From JAPWJZ01 sp965279315 (GTDB lineage Bacteria > Pseudomonadota > Alphaproteobacteria > Micavibrionales > UBA2020): a stretch of 64,000 bases of DNA. Under the pieces are notes generated by a model. It was not told the DNA's origin and searched no databases. It saw only the letters and a list, made by a program, of their open reading frames with translations. Each line of letters begins with the position of its first letter. The stretch's first letter is position 1. The translations under genes were made by a program, and so were the position numbers. Where the stretch lies: positions 3,038,001-3,102,000 of the forward strand of contig OZ257145.1 in NCBI GenBank assembly GCA_965279315.1, read 5' to 3'. Positions 32,692 to 41,736 of the stretch are shown in pieces.

Positions 32692-33339
32692 TTATTGTGT
32701 CCTGAATTGGCAGATGATTTCCGCCTTGATGCTGGCAGCGGATTCAGGCTGCGCGATCAGTTGGTAAACCGTGATTTCATTCGGCTTGCGCACGATGGGG
32801 AAACTGTCGGCGATATATTGCACCATATCGGACGGCTGCAGCGCGTTAAAGGCGGTGGCCAGCGGCGTGCCGTCCTTCATGAACAGCAGCGGGTTCAGCG
32901 GGATGCGGTTGTTGCCGATATTCTTGCGCACGTAAATGCGGTTCGGCTTGTACTTGTTGAAAAAGTTGACGGAGGTCTGCTGCACGAAATAATTTTTATC
33001 GTACTCCATCCCCTCGCGCATGAACTGGCGGTAATGGTCGCGGTCGTCCATGGCGAACATGCCGTTGCTCAGCTGCTTGTCCCACACCATCGGGAACACA
33101 TTGTTGCGCCCGCCCGGCAATATCGCGCCCGGATGCCCGCGGCGCAGGCGCAACGGCTGCTGCAGCTCTAGCGCGGGATTATAGGTCAGCAGCATGGGCC
33201 GGAAACGGATGGCATCCAGCAGGTTGACGCAAATTTCCTTGCGCGTGTTGACGGTCGTATATATGTCCGGCCCCGCCGCACGGACAGGCACAGCAGTAAA
33301 CGCGACAATCATAAAGGCCAGAGACGCAAAGAATCTCAT
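32692..33339 (-). CDS. Exported protein of unknown function
   Basis: This 215-residue protein has a clear Sec signal peptide (MRFFASLAFMIVAFTAVPVRAAG, cleavage after the ARAA-like site near 21). The mature part is rich in Asn, Phe and Tyr (TSVNFFNKYKPNRIYVRKN) and has two cysteines. I do not recognise a domain. The start shares one base with the stop of the chorismate mutase gene (TAATG), and the stop lies 2 bases before rsmB, so all three are tightly coupled. Confidence 0.75.
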   Translation of the reverse strand: MRFFASLAFMIVAFTAVPVRAAGPDIYTTVNTRKEICVNLLDAIRFRPMLLTYNPALELQQPLRLRRGHPGAILPGGRNNVFPMVWDKQLSNGMFAMDDRDHYRQFMREGMEYDKNYFVQQTSVNFFNKYKPNRIYVRKNIGNNRIPLNPLLFMKDGTPLATAFNALQPSDMVQYIADSFPIVRKPNEITVYQLIAQPESAASIKAEIICQFRTQ

Positions 33340-33692
33340 TACTTCTTCTTCGCCTTCTTCTTGCCGGCTTCCGGCGCTTTTTTCCTGCCGGCTTCCGCCT
33401 TGGCAAGGTCCTCGATCGCGCAGGCCTGATAGATGATGAATGTATAAAGCGTGCGCATGAAGTCGGGGTCAATTCCATATTTCAGGCCATTCGTGGCGGC
33501 GCGTTCGCGCACCTGCGTCACGCGGTCGCCGAGGAAAGCCGGAATATCGTGCTTTATCTTGACCTTGGCGACCCTTTTGACCACGTCGAACCGCTTGCCC
33601 AGCAGTTTCAGGATCTGGTCGTCCAGTTCATCGATCTCCTTGCGGAACGGGGCGAGGAGGATTTTTGTGGTGTCGGGATTGCTTTTTTTCAT
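33339..33692 (-). CDS. Chorismate mutase, AroQ type
   Basis: This 117-residue helical protein rearranges chorismate to prephenate for Phe and Tyr synthesis. The AroQ signature is FRKEIDELDDQILKLLGKR, with further conserved FLGDRVTQVRERA and TLYTFIIYQACAIE. A lysine- and alanine-rich tail (about the last 18 residues) is an addition. It heads a three-gene minus-strand operon and is divergent from the M16 peptidase operon, with 72 bases between the starts. Confidence 0.88.
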   Translation of the reverse strand: MKKSNPDTTKILLAPFRKEIDELDDQILKLLGKRFDVVKRVAKVKIKHDIPAFLGDRVTQVRERAATNGLKYGIDPDFMRTLYTFIIYQACAIEDLAKAEAGRKKAPEAGKKKAKKK

Positions 33693-33764
33693 TCTAAATC
33701 TCTGTTAAACATACGTTTATAATAACAGTCTAGCATCATCAAAGACGATTAAAAAGGGCGGCCC

Positions 33765-35114
33765 ATGCAGCAGCTTTTCCGGGTGTTTTTTACGTGTTTC
33801 CTGTGCCTTGCGGCATTGCCCGCGCAGGCCAAGACGTTCAATGCAGAAACCTTCACGCTGGAAAACGGCCTTCAGGTGGTCGTGATCGAAAACCACCGCG
33901 CGCCCGTCGTGACGCATATGGTCTGGTACAAATTCGGCGCGGCGGATGAAAAACAGGGCGAAAGCGGCGTCGCGCATTTCCTTGAACACCTGCTGTTCAA
34001 GGGCACAACGAAGGTGCCGGACGGCCAGTTTTCGACGACCGTAAAAAAAATGGGCGGCGTCGATAACGCGTTCACATCGCATGACTACACCGCCTACTAC
34101 CAGAACGTCCCCCGCGTCAGCCTGCCCAAGGTGATGGAGATGGAGGCCGACCGCATGAACAACCTTGCCCTGCGCGAGGAGCAGATCGCATCGGAGCGCG
34201 AGGTGATCATCGAGGAACGCCGCCAGCGCATCGACAACACGCCGCAGGCGAAATTCCAGGAGCAGTTGATGAGCGCGCTGTTCGTCAACCACCCCTATTC
34301 CACGCCCATCATCGGCTGGCTGCATGAAATGAAGGAACTGACCCGCGACGAGGTGCTGTCATACTATAATACATGGTATGCGCCCAATAACGCGATCGTG
34401 GTGGTATCGGGCGACGTGACGGCGGCGGAGCTGAAACCGCTTGCAGAAAAATATTACGGGCCGCTGGCCGTGCGCGAAGTGCCGCGCCGCGACCGCCCCC
34501 GCCCCGCCCCCATCACGGCGGAACACCAGATCATCATGCAGGACCCGCGCATCGGCCAGCCCGTTGTCATGAAAAACTACCGCGTGCCGCACGGCAGCGA
34601 AGCGATGGAGGTTCTGGCGCAAATATTGGGCGGCACATCCACGTCGCGCCTGTACCGGTCGCTGGTGATCGAACAGAAAATCGCGGTCGAGGCGGGCGCC
34701 GATTACGACGCCATCGCGATGGATGACACCACATTCTCCGTCTACGCCAACCCCGCCCCCGGCAGCAATATCCAGCAGGTGCAGGCCGCCATTGACAAGG
34801 AAATCCGCACGCTGATCGACAAGGGCGTGACGCTGGAGGAGCTGAACGGCGCGAAAAACCGGCTGGAGGCCAGCTTCACCTATTACCGCGACAGCCTGCA
34901 GGGGCCCGCGACGCTGTTCGGGCGCGTGCTGGCAAGCGGCATGAACATCGACTGGGTCGAAAACCGCGTGGAGCGCATCCACAAGCTGACCATCGACGAC
35001 ATCAACGACGCCATCGACGCGGTGTTTGAATCAAGCGACCTGCCCGTGACCGGCGTCATGCTGCCGCAGATAAAACCGCCGCCCGGCAAGGGCGACAAGG
35101 GAGAAAAGAAATGA
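33765..35114 (+). CDS. M16 family zinc metallopeptidase (active subunit)
   Basis: This 449-residue exported protein has a signal peptide (MQQLFRVFFTCFLCLAALPA, about 22 residues). The inverted zinc motif is HFLEH (His71, Glu74, His75), and the distal glutamate lies in SEREVIIEERRQRIDN. It belongs to the pitrilysin/processing-peptidase-like family and should degrade peptides in the periplasm. It overlaps the next gene by 4 bases (ATGA), and the two encode a catalytic and non-catalytic pair as usual for bacterial M16B enzymes. Confidence 0.92.
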   Translation: MQQLFRVFFTCFLCLAALPAQAKTFNAETFTLENGLQVVVIENHRAPVVTHMVWYKFGAADEKQGESGVAHFLEHLLFKGTTKVPDGQFSTTVKKMGGVDNAFTSHDYTAYYQNVPRVSLPKVMEMEADRMNNLALREEQIASEREVIIEERRQRIDNTPQAKFQEQLMSALFVNHPYSTPIIGWLHEMKELTRDEVLSYYNTWYAPNNAIVVVSGDVTAAELKPLAEKYYGPLAVREVPRRDRPRPAPITAEHQIIMQDPRIGQPVVMKNYRVPHGSEAMEVLAQILGGTSTSRLYRSLVIEQKIAVEAGADYDAIAMDDTTFSVYANPAPGSNIQQVQAAIDKEIRTLIDKGVTLEELNGAKNRLEASFTYYRDSLQGPATLFGRVLASGMNIDWVENRVERIHKLTIDDINDAIDAVFESSDLPVTGVMLPQIKPPPGKGDKGEKK

Positions 35115-36487
35115 TCCGTATCCTTCCCCTTTTCGTTGCGCTGCTGCTGGCCGCCTCCCCCGCCTTTGCGGGCAAGGACAAGGCGCTGGATATCCAGGTG
35201 CTGAAATCCGGCGCGGGCGTCGAGGCATGGCTGGTCGAGGACCATTCCGTGCCCGTCATTTCCATGAACTTCTCGTTCGAGGGCGGCCTTGCCTTCGACC
35301 CCGAAGACAAGCCCGGCGTCGGCCGCCTTGTGTCCATCCTGCTGGACGAAGGGGCGGAGAAAATGAAGAGCCAGGAATTCCAGACCAAGCTGTCGGACAA
35401 CGCGATCAGCATGTCCTTCACCGCCGGACGCGACGCGTTTTATGGCCGCGTACAGACCCTGTCGAAAAACAAGGATACCGCGTTCGACCTGCTGCGCATG
35501 GCATTGAACGCCCCGCGTTTCGACCAGGACGCGGTCGACCGCATGAAGGCCGCGAACGTATCGGAAATCCAGACCAATATGGGCGAACCCGGCTGGCTGG
35601 TCGCGCGCACATTCAACGGCATGCTGTTTGAAGGCCATTATTATTCGCGCCCCGGTTTCGGCAACCTCGACAGCATGTCCACCATCACGCGCAAGGACCT
35701 GCTGCAGTTCATCAAGGAACAATTCGGCCGCAACGTGCTGAAGGTGGCGGTTGCGGGCGACATCACGCCCGACGAAGTGAAGGCAACGCTGGACAAAATC
35801 TTTGGCACGCTGCCGGAAAAGGCGGGGTCGGTCGACCTGCCCGCCACCACGCCCGGTTATCCCGGCAAGACGATCCTGCTGCCGCTCGACGCACCGCAGA
35901 CCTATATCATCGCGGGCGGCCAAGGCCTGAAACGCGATGACAAGGACTGGCATGCCAGCGTCATCATGAACTATATCCTTGGCGGCGGCAGTTTCAACGC
36001 GCGCCTGATGAAAGAAATCCGCGAAAAACGCGGCCTCACCTATGGCGTCTACAGCTCGCTCACCAATATGCGCAGCGCCGACATCATTCAGGCGAACATG
36101 TCCGCCAGCAATGAAAAGGTCGAGGAAGCCGTGCGCCTGCTGAAGGAATCATGGGCAGTCATGGCCAAGGATGGCCCCACGGCGGAGGAACTGGCGGACG
36201 CGAAATCATACCTGACCGGGTCATTGTTATTGCAGCTGACCTCCACCAGCGACATTTCCGGCGCGATGAACGATATCCAGCGCGACGGTCTTGGCCCCGA
36301 ATACATCAACCAGCGCAACGGGCTGATCAACGCGGTCACCATGGGCGACATGAAACGCGTATCGGCCAAGGTATTGCAGGCGGACAAGCTCGCGATCATC
36401 CTGGTCGGCAAGCCGAAAAACATGAATGTCGACATCCTGCTCGACCGCCCGCCCGGCATGGACCTCCCCCGCAACGAAAAACAATAG
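35111..36487 (+). CDS. M16 family peptidase-like protein (non-catalytic partner)
   Basis: This 458-residue exported protein has a signal peptide (MIRILPLFVALLLAASPAFAG). The zinc motif is missing: the equivalent place reads VGRLVSILLDEG, without the HxxEH histidines. The C-terminal substrate-binding motif IREKRGLTYGVYSS is kept. In this family the R/Y partner completes the substrate cavity of the catalytic subunit. It is translationally coupled to that subunit by a 4-base overlap. Confidence 0.9.
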   Translation: MIRILPLFVALLLAASPAFAGKDKALDIQVLKSGAGVEAWLVEDHSVPVISMNFSFEGGLAFDPEDKPGVGRLVSILLDEGAEKMKSQEFQTKLSDNAISMSFTAGRDAFYGRVQTLSKNKDTAFDLLRMALNAPRFDQDAVDRMKAANVSEIQTNMGEPGWLVARTFNGMLFEGHYYSRPGFGNLDSMSTITRKDLLQFIKEQFGRNVLKVAVAGDITPDEVKATLDKIFGTLPEKAGSVDLPATTPGYPGKTILLPLDAPQTYIIAGGQGLKRDDKDWHASVIMNYILGGGSFNARLMKEIREKRGLTYGVYSSLTNMRSADIIQANMSASNEKVEEAVRLLKESWAVMAKDGPTAEELADAKSYLTGSLLLQLTSTSDISGAMNDIQRDGLGPEYINQRNGLINAVTMGDMKRVSAKVLQADKLAIILVGKPKNMNVDILLDRPPGMDLPRNEKQ

Positions 36488-36500
36488 GACAAGAAGCCCC

Positions 36501-38087
36501 GTGAAAGACACCGCGAACCTGAAGAACTGGCAGCAGCTGAAACAGCACCGCGACAGCTTGCGCGGCAAGACGCTGAAAGCCCTGTTCGCGAACGATGCCG
36601 GACGCTTCGGCAAAATGTCTTTCCAATTGCCCGGGATGCTGGTCGATTTCTCCAAAAACTTCGCCAATGACGAAACGCTGGCGTTGCTGGCGAGCCTCGC
36701 ATCGGAAGCGGGCATCGAAACCGCGCGCACCGAAATGCTGCGCGGCACGAGAATCAATTCGACCGAAAGCCGCGCCGTGCTGCATACGGCGCTGCGCGCG
36801 CCCAAGGGCAAGGCCGTGAATGTCGACGGCAAGAATGTGGTGACCGACATCCACGCCGTGCTGGATGCCATGCGCAAATTCACCGATGCCGTGCGCGACG
36901 GCAAATGGCGCGGGCAGAGCGGCGATGAAATCACCGATATCGTGAATATCGGCATCGGCGGGTCGAGCCTCGGCCCCCAGCTTGTCACGCAAGCCCTCGC
37001 GCCGTTCCACCACAGGCGCCTGACCGCACATTTTGTGGCGAATGTGGAGGCCTCCGACCTCGCCCGCACGCTCGACAAGCTGTCGCCCGAAACGACGCTG
37101 TTCATTGTGGCATCGAAGACCTTTACCACCGCCGAAACCATGCAGAATGCGCATATCGCCCGCGAATGGCTGTTGTCGCATTACAAGGACGAAGCGGCGG
37201 TTGCCCGGCATTTCGTCGCCGCATCGACCAATACTCAAGCCGTGGAGAAATTCGGCATCGAGCCTGAAAACATGTTCCCGTTCTGGGATTGGGTCGGCGG
37301 GCGTTACAGCGTCTGGTCGGCGATCGGCCTGTCGGTCATGCTGATGATTGGCGCGGACAAGTTCGGCGAGTTCCTGGCAGGCGCACATGCGATGGACGAA
37401 CATTTCAAGACCGCGCCCGTCGAGCAGAACATCCCCGTGCAGATGGCGTTGATGGGCGTGTGGTACCGCAATTTCATGGATTACCCCGCCTATGCCGTGA
37501 TCCCGTACAACGCCTGCCTCGGGCGGTTGTCGGCATTCCTGCAGCAGCTGGATATGGAGAGCAACGGCAAGAGCGTGACGCGCGAAGGATCGCCTGTCAC
37601 CACGCCCACCGGACCCATGGTGTTCGGCGAGCCCGGCACGGATTCCCAGCACAGCTTTTTCCAGTGGCTGCATCAGGGCACCAGCACCGTGCCCGTCGAT
37701 TTTATCGCCGCCGTGAAAACGCCCTACGGCAACCGCGAACAGCAGACCATGCTGCTCGCCAATATGTTCGCGCAATCCGAAGCATTGATGACCGGCAAGG
37801 AAAACCTGGCCGAGCCGCACCGCAATTTCACGGGCAACCGCCCCTCCACCACCATCCTGCTGGATGAACTGAACCCCCGCACGCTTGGCATGCTGCTGGC
37901 GATGTACGAGCATAAAGTTTTTGTGCAGGGCATCATTTGGGGCATCAACAGTTTCGACCAGTGGGGTGTGGAGCTTGGCAAAGTGCTCGCGAAAACACTG
38001 GAATCCGAAATGAAGGCCGGCAAGCCGGGCGCGCATGACGGCTCGACGCTCGGTCTTCTGGAATATATTTCCCGCAAGAAAATTTGA
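36501..38087 (+). CDS. pgi: Glucose-6-phosphate isomerase
   Basis: This 528-residue protein interconverts glucose 6-phosphate and fructose 6-phosphate. Signature parts are VNIGIGGSSLGPQLV, FVGGRYSVWSAIGL (here WVGGRYSVWSAIGL) and NSFDQWGVELGKVL. The start is a GTG at 36501, 13 bases after the upstream stop; the first family residues (LKNWQQLKQH) follow directly. It is close behind the M16 pair and may share their transcript. Confidence 0.95.
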   Translation: MKDTANLKNWQQLKQHRDSLRGKTLKALFANDAGRFGKMSFQLPGMLVDFSKNFANDETLALLASLASEAGIETARTEMLRGTRINSTESRAVLHTALRAPKGKAVNVDGKNVVTDIHAVLDAMRKFTDAVRDGKWRGQSGDEITDIVNIGIGGSSLGPQLVTQALAPFHHRRLTAHFVANVEASDLARTLDKLSPETTLFIVASKTFTTAETMQNAHIAREWLLSHYKDEAAVARHFVAASTNTQAVEKFGIEPENMFPFWDWVGGRYSVWSAIGLSVMLMIGADKFGEFLAGAHAMDEHFKTAPVEQNIPVQMALMGVWYRNFMDYPAYAVIPYNACLGRLSAFLQQLDMESNGKSVTREGSPVTTPTGPMVFGEPGTDSQHSFFQWLHQGTSTVPVDFIAAVKTPYGNREQQTMLLANMFAQSEALMTGKENLAEPHRNFTGNRPSTTILLDELNPRTLGMLLAMYEHKVFVQGIIWGINSFDQWGVELGKVLAKTLESEMKAGKPGAHDGSTLGLLEYISRKKI

Positions 38088-38178
38088 AGATTTTGGAAAA
38101 ACAACTTCGTTTGCCTTCAGTTCTGTAATCCGGAATAATCACGTTATTCAAAATCGTGATTAATTCAGGAGATACCCC

Positions 38179-40392
38179 GTGAACATTGGGCGCTCGATCC
38201 GTTCCCTTGCGAATAAAGTATTCGGCAAGCCCGCCAACGACAACAACAGCCTGCAATTCAACGTTTCCGAAAAGGAAAACAAGCGCGCACTGGATGCGCC
38301 GATGGATAACACCGTTGAAAACCTGCATGGCCGCATGGTGTCCGACCCGTTCCGCCCGCTGGAAAATCTCGACGCCCCTGAAACGGCAGCCTGGCTTGCG
38401 AAACAGAACGCGCAGTTCCAGTCTTATATCGCAGGCTCGGACAAGAGCATCGACGGCGCGAAACAGTTCATGACCGACGCGCTGAATTACGACGGCGAGA
38501 GCCTGCCCGGCAAATACGGCCAGGTTTATTTCCGCACATTTCAAAAGGCGCTGGCGGCGCAGGGCGTCGTGCAGGTAGGATCGAGCAAGGATGGCCCGTG
38601 GGAAACCATCCTCGACCCCAACACGCTGTCGAAAGACGGCACGGTTGCATTGAGCGGCTGGAGCCCGAGCGCGGACGGCAAGAAAATCGTCTATTTCACG
38701 TCGGAAGCCGGCAGCGATGCGCAGACGCTGTTCATCTATGACGTCGAAAAACGCGAAACGATGAAGGACAAGATTGAAAACTGCCGCTTCACCAGCGTGC
38801 TGTGGGACAAAGGATCGAGCGCAAGTTTCCAGTACACCTATCCCAGCCATGACGGCACCCGCCGCAAGATCATCAAGCACCACAAAATCGGCGACGATGT
38901 GGCGAATGACAAAAAAGTTTTCGAATCCGCGCTGGAGGACAGCTTCGTCTCCCCCTCCCGCCTGCTGACATCGAAATATGAATGGATCTGGCATTCGGTC
39001 GGCACGGATAAAAACTCGGGCCTGTATTTCCGTCCCTATGGCAGCACCGAAGAATTCAAGGAATTGCTGCCGCCCAGGCAGACGACGATTGTGCCCATCA
39101 CCGAATACGAGGACGGCACGATTTTGGCGCTGACGACAAAGGACGCGCCGCATGGCAAGCTGGTGAAGTTCGACCCGCGCGACCCCGCCCCTGAAAAATG
39201 GGTGACGGTGCTGCCGGAACATAAGGACGATATCCTCGACAGCGCGATGGTGCACAAGGGCAAGCTGTTCGGCTTCTATTCGCATGACACCGCCGATGCG
39301 GTGCGCGTCTATACGCCGGAAGGCCAGCACCTGCACGACATGCCCCTGCCCGTGCAGAGCGTCGCAGGCTTCGGCCGCATCCTGCCGACCGATGACACCT
39401 TCACGATGAAAATCTCCGGCTTCAAATCGGCGGGCGATGTTTATTCCTATGACATCGAAAAGAACGAGCTGGAATTCGTAAAAAAAGGTAAAGCGCCGTT
39501 CGACCTGAACGACTGCATTGTGGAGCGCATCTATGCGACGTCGAAAGACGGCACGAAAGTGCCGATGACGGTCATCCGCCATCCCGATACGCCGATGGAC
39601 GGCACGGCGGCCACCAAGCTGTACGGCTATGGCGGCTTCAACATTCCGCTCGGGCCCGGTTTCTCGTCCGGCGTTGCGCATTTCGTGCGTTCCGGCGGCA
39701 TCTATGTGCAGTCGAACCTGCGTGGCGGCGGCGAATTCGGCGAAGATTGGTATAATGGCGGCCGCGGCCCCACCAAGCAGAACGTGTTCGACGATTTCAT
39801 TGCCTGCGCGGAGCACCTCATCAAGGAAAACTACACATCCGCAAAACGCCTTGTCATCAATGGCGGCAGCAATGGCGGCTTGCTCACCTCCGCCACGATG
39901 CTGCAACGGCCCGAACTGTTCGGCGCGGTGATTACCGAAGTTGCGGTGACGGACATGTTCCGTTTCCACCTTGGCACCTACGGGTCGTCATGGAAATCGG
40001 ATTACGGCGATCCCGGCATCAAGGAAGATTTCAACACCGCCGCGAAATATTCGCCGCTGCATAACGTGAAGCCCGGCGCGAAATACCCGCCGCACCTCAT
40101 CAAGACCGGCGACCACGATGACCGCGTGCTGCCGTGGCACAGCTTCAAGCTGGCCGCGACGCTGCAGGCGAAATCGGACAAGCATAACGACACGCTGATG
40201 CGCGTCGAAGGACGCGCAGGCCACGGCGCGGGCATGCCGACGGAAAAAATCATCCAGGGCTATGCCGAAACCTTCGCGTTTATCGAGAAAGCGATCGGCC
40301 CCGTGAACAACGCCGAATACAAGGCCAAGCTGGCGGCGGAGAAAAAGAAAACATTTTCCCTCCCCTGCCCGTGGAAGAAGAAAGCGGCATGA
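38179..40392 (+). CDS. Prolyl oligopeptidase family serine peptidase (S9)
   Basis: This 737-residue protein has an N-terminal beta-propeller part (about 70-480) and a C-terminal alpha/beta hydrolase domain. The catalytic serine is Ser564 in NGGSNGGLL; the acid and histidine are in GDHDDRVLPWHS and GRAGHGAG. It should cleave short proline-containing peptides. No signal peptide is evident, so it is probably cytoplasmic. The GTG start is supported by CAGGAG 8 bases upstream. Its stop overlaps the next gene start by 4 bases. Confidence 0.88.
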   Translation: MNIGRSIRSLANKVFGKPANDNNSLQFNVSEKENKRALDAPMDNTVENLHGRMVSDPFRPLENLDAPETAAWLAKQNAQFQSYIAGSDKSIDGAKQFMTDALNYDGESLPGKYGQVYFRTFQKALAAQGVVQVGSSKDGPWETILDPNTLSKDGTVALSGWSPSADGKKIVYFTSEAGSDAQTLFIYDVEKRETMKDKIENCRFTSVLWDKGSSASFQYTYPSHDGTRRKIIKHHKIGDDVANDKKVFESALEDSFVSPSRLLTSKYEWIWHSVGTDKNSGLYFRPYGSTEEFKELLPPRQTTIVPITEYEDGTILALTTKDAPHGKLVKFDPRDPAPEKWVTVLPEHKDDILDSAMVHKGKLFGFYSHDTADAVRVYTPEGQHLHDMPLPVQSVAGFGRILPTDDTFTMKISGFKSAGDVYSYDIEKNELEFVKKGKAPFDLNDCIVERIYATSKDGTKVPMTVIRHPDTPMDGTAATKLYGYGGFNIPLGPGFSSGVAHFVRSGGIYVQSNLRGGGEFGEDWYNGGRGPTKQNVFDDFIACAEHLIKENYTSAKRLVINGGSNGGLLTSATMLQRPELFGAVITEVAVTDMFRFHLGTYGSSWKSDYGDPGIKEDFNTAAKYSPLHNVKPGAKYPPHLIKTGDHDDRVLPWHSFKLAATLQAKSDKHNDTLMRVEGRAGHGAGMPTEKIIQGYAETFAFIEKAIGPVNNAEYKAKLAAEKKKTFSLPCPWKKKAA

Positions 40393-40970
40393 CCGATATC
40401 ATTTTCTACGACACCGAATTCACCACATGGGAAGGCGCGATGGACCGCGACTGGTCCGGCCCGAACGAATACCGCGAAATGGTGCAGATCGGCGCGATAC
40501 GCTTCGACCTTGATACGCTGGAGGAAAAGGAGGAATTCCTTGTGCTCATTAAGCCCCTGAAAAATCCCGTGCTGTCGGATTTTTTCACGCAGCTGACGGG
40601 CATCACGAATGACGCGGTGGCGAAGGACGGGTTGTCGTTCCCCGATGCCTATGCCAAATTCATCGCCTTCACCGAAGGCGACCCCACGTCATGCTATGGT
40701 TGGGATGCGAAAGTGATGCGGGAAAACCTCGGTTTCAACAACATGCCCGCAACGGAATCCGCATTCGACAGCCACAACATAGGCCCGTGGCTTTTCGACG
40801 TGGGGGCAAGCTATGGCATCGTGAAAGGCAAGACCAATTCCGGCAAGCTGGCCGCCACGCTGGGCGCGCCCATGTCGTCAATTCAGGAACACAACGCCCT
40901 GCACGACGCGCGGTCGATTGCGGCGGCCTACCGTTTCCTGCTGCAAAAAGGCGCAAAAAGCCCGTTTTAG
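40389..40970 (+). CDS. DEDDh-family 3'-5' exonuclease
   Basis: This 193-residue protein shows all three Exo motifs: FYDTEFTTWEG (Exo I, Asp and Glu), CYGWDAKVMREN (Exo II, Asp) and EHNALHDARSIAAAY (Exo III, His and Asp). It resembles the exonuclease domain of ERI/KapD-type proteins more than DnaQ. It could act on RNA or DNA ends. The ATG at 40389 overlaps the stop of the peptidase gene (ATGA). Confidence 0.85.
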   Translation: MTDIIFYDTEFTTWEGAMDRDWSGPNEYREMVQIGAIRFDLDTLEEKEEFLVLIKPLKNPVLSDFFTQLTGITNDAVAKDGLSFPDAYAKFIAFTEGDPTSCYGWDAKVMRENLGFNNMPATESAFDSHNIGPWLFDVGASYGIVKGKTNSGKLAATLGAPMSSIQEHNALHDARSIAAAYRFLLQKGAKSPF

Positions 40971-41028
40971 CGGGGATTGACATAAACGACCCATTCGCTA
41001 TGCTTGCCCTATCCAACCGAAGGCAGCC

Positions 41029-41733
41029 ATGAGCATTTTTTCGCGCAAATCGAAAGATGATGTGAAGAAACAGGAACGGGAGAAAATCCTGCAATACCTG
41101 AAATCAGCCTCGGCCAATGGCAACGAGATCCAGATTTTTTCGCAGCTGATGGGCCTGACGACCGGCCGCCATCTGGATGCGCCGGAAGTGCCCTATATCG
41201 TCAACGGAACAATCGAGGCAGCGACGCGCCGCGACTGGCAGGGCGGCATCGGTATGGCGATTTATTGCCTGAACATGATGGACGAGCCGGGCGTGCGCGA
41301 CATGCTGCTGGCAAAAACATTGTCGATCATCGCCCGCGCCGACCGCAACAACCCGCGCCAGATGGCAAGCGTCGCCATGGCGGCGCAACTGGTCGTCACG
41401 CGCGCCCCTGCGGGCAGCGATAGCCGCAAGGCCGGTCTGAGGGAATGGAACGCCGCTGTCGACATTTTGTCTGCGAAAAAGGAAGGCCTCAGTTTCGCAT
41501 TTGCCGCCGCCAGCAACGCGGCGCTGGGGCATGACAGCCCGGATGACCTCGCCCGTAACGCGCTCGACAAATGGGAAAAGGCCGTGCTTGAAACGGCGAA
41601 GACCAGCAAGAGCGACGCCTTCAACGAGGTGTCGCGCGTGACCAAGATGTATTACGAATTCGGCGCACGCGGCAGCCTGTTCCGCAACCGCGCCATGGAA
41701 ACCATCTACAAGATTGCAGCGTTGCGCCCGTAA
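41029..41733 (+). CDS. Hypothetical 234-residue protein
   Basis: A soluble protein that is all helical by appearance, starting MSIFSRKSKDDVKKQEREKI. Alanine-rich helix pairs (MASVAMAAQLVV, FAFAAASNAALG) suggest a TPR- or HEAT-like fold. I do not recognise a family. It follows the exonuclease gene by 58 bases and converges on lepA, with only 3 bases between the two stops. Confidence 0.7.
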   Translation: MSIFSRKSKDDVKKQEREKILQYLKSASANGNEIQIFSQLMGLTTGRHLDAPEVPYIVNGTIEAATRRDWQGGIGMAIYCLNMMDEPGVRDMLLAKTLSIIARADRNNPRQMASVAMAAQLVVTRAPAGSDSRKAGLREWNAAVDILSAKKEGLSFAFAAASNAALGHDSPDDLARNALDKWEKAVLETAKTSKSDAFNEVSRVTKMYYEFGARGSLFRNRAMETIYKIAALRP

Positions 41734-41736
41734 CGC

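Noticed and set aside
35111..36487. Broken M16 peptidase gene
   Set aside because: Loss of HxxEH is normal for the non-catalytic partner of bacterial M16B pairs; the frame is intact.
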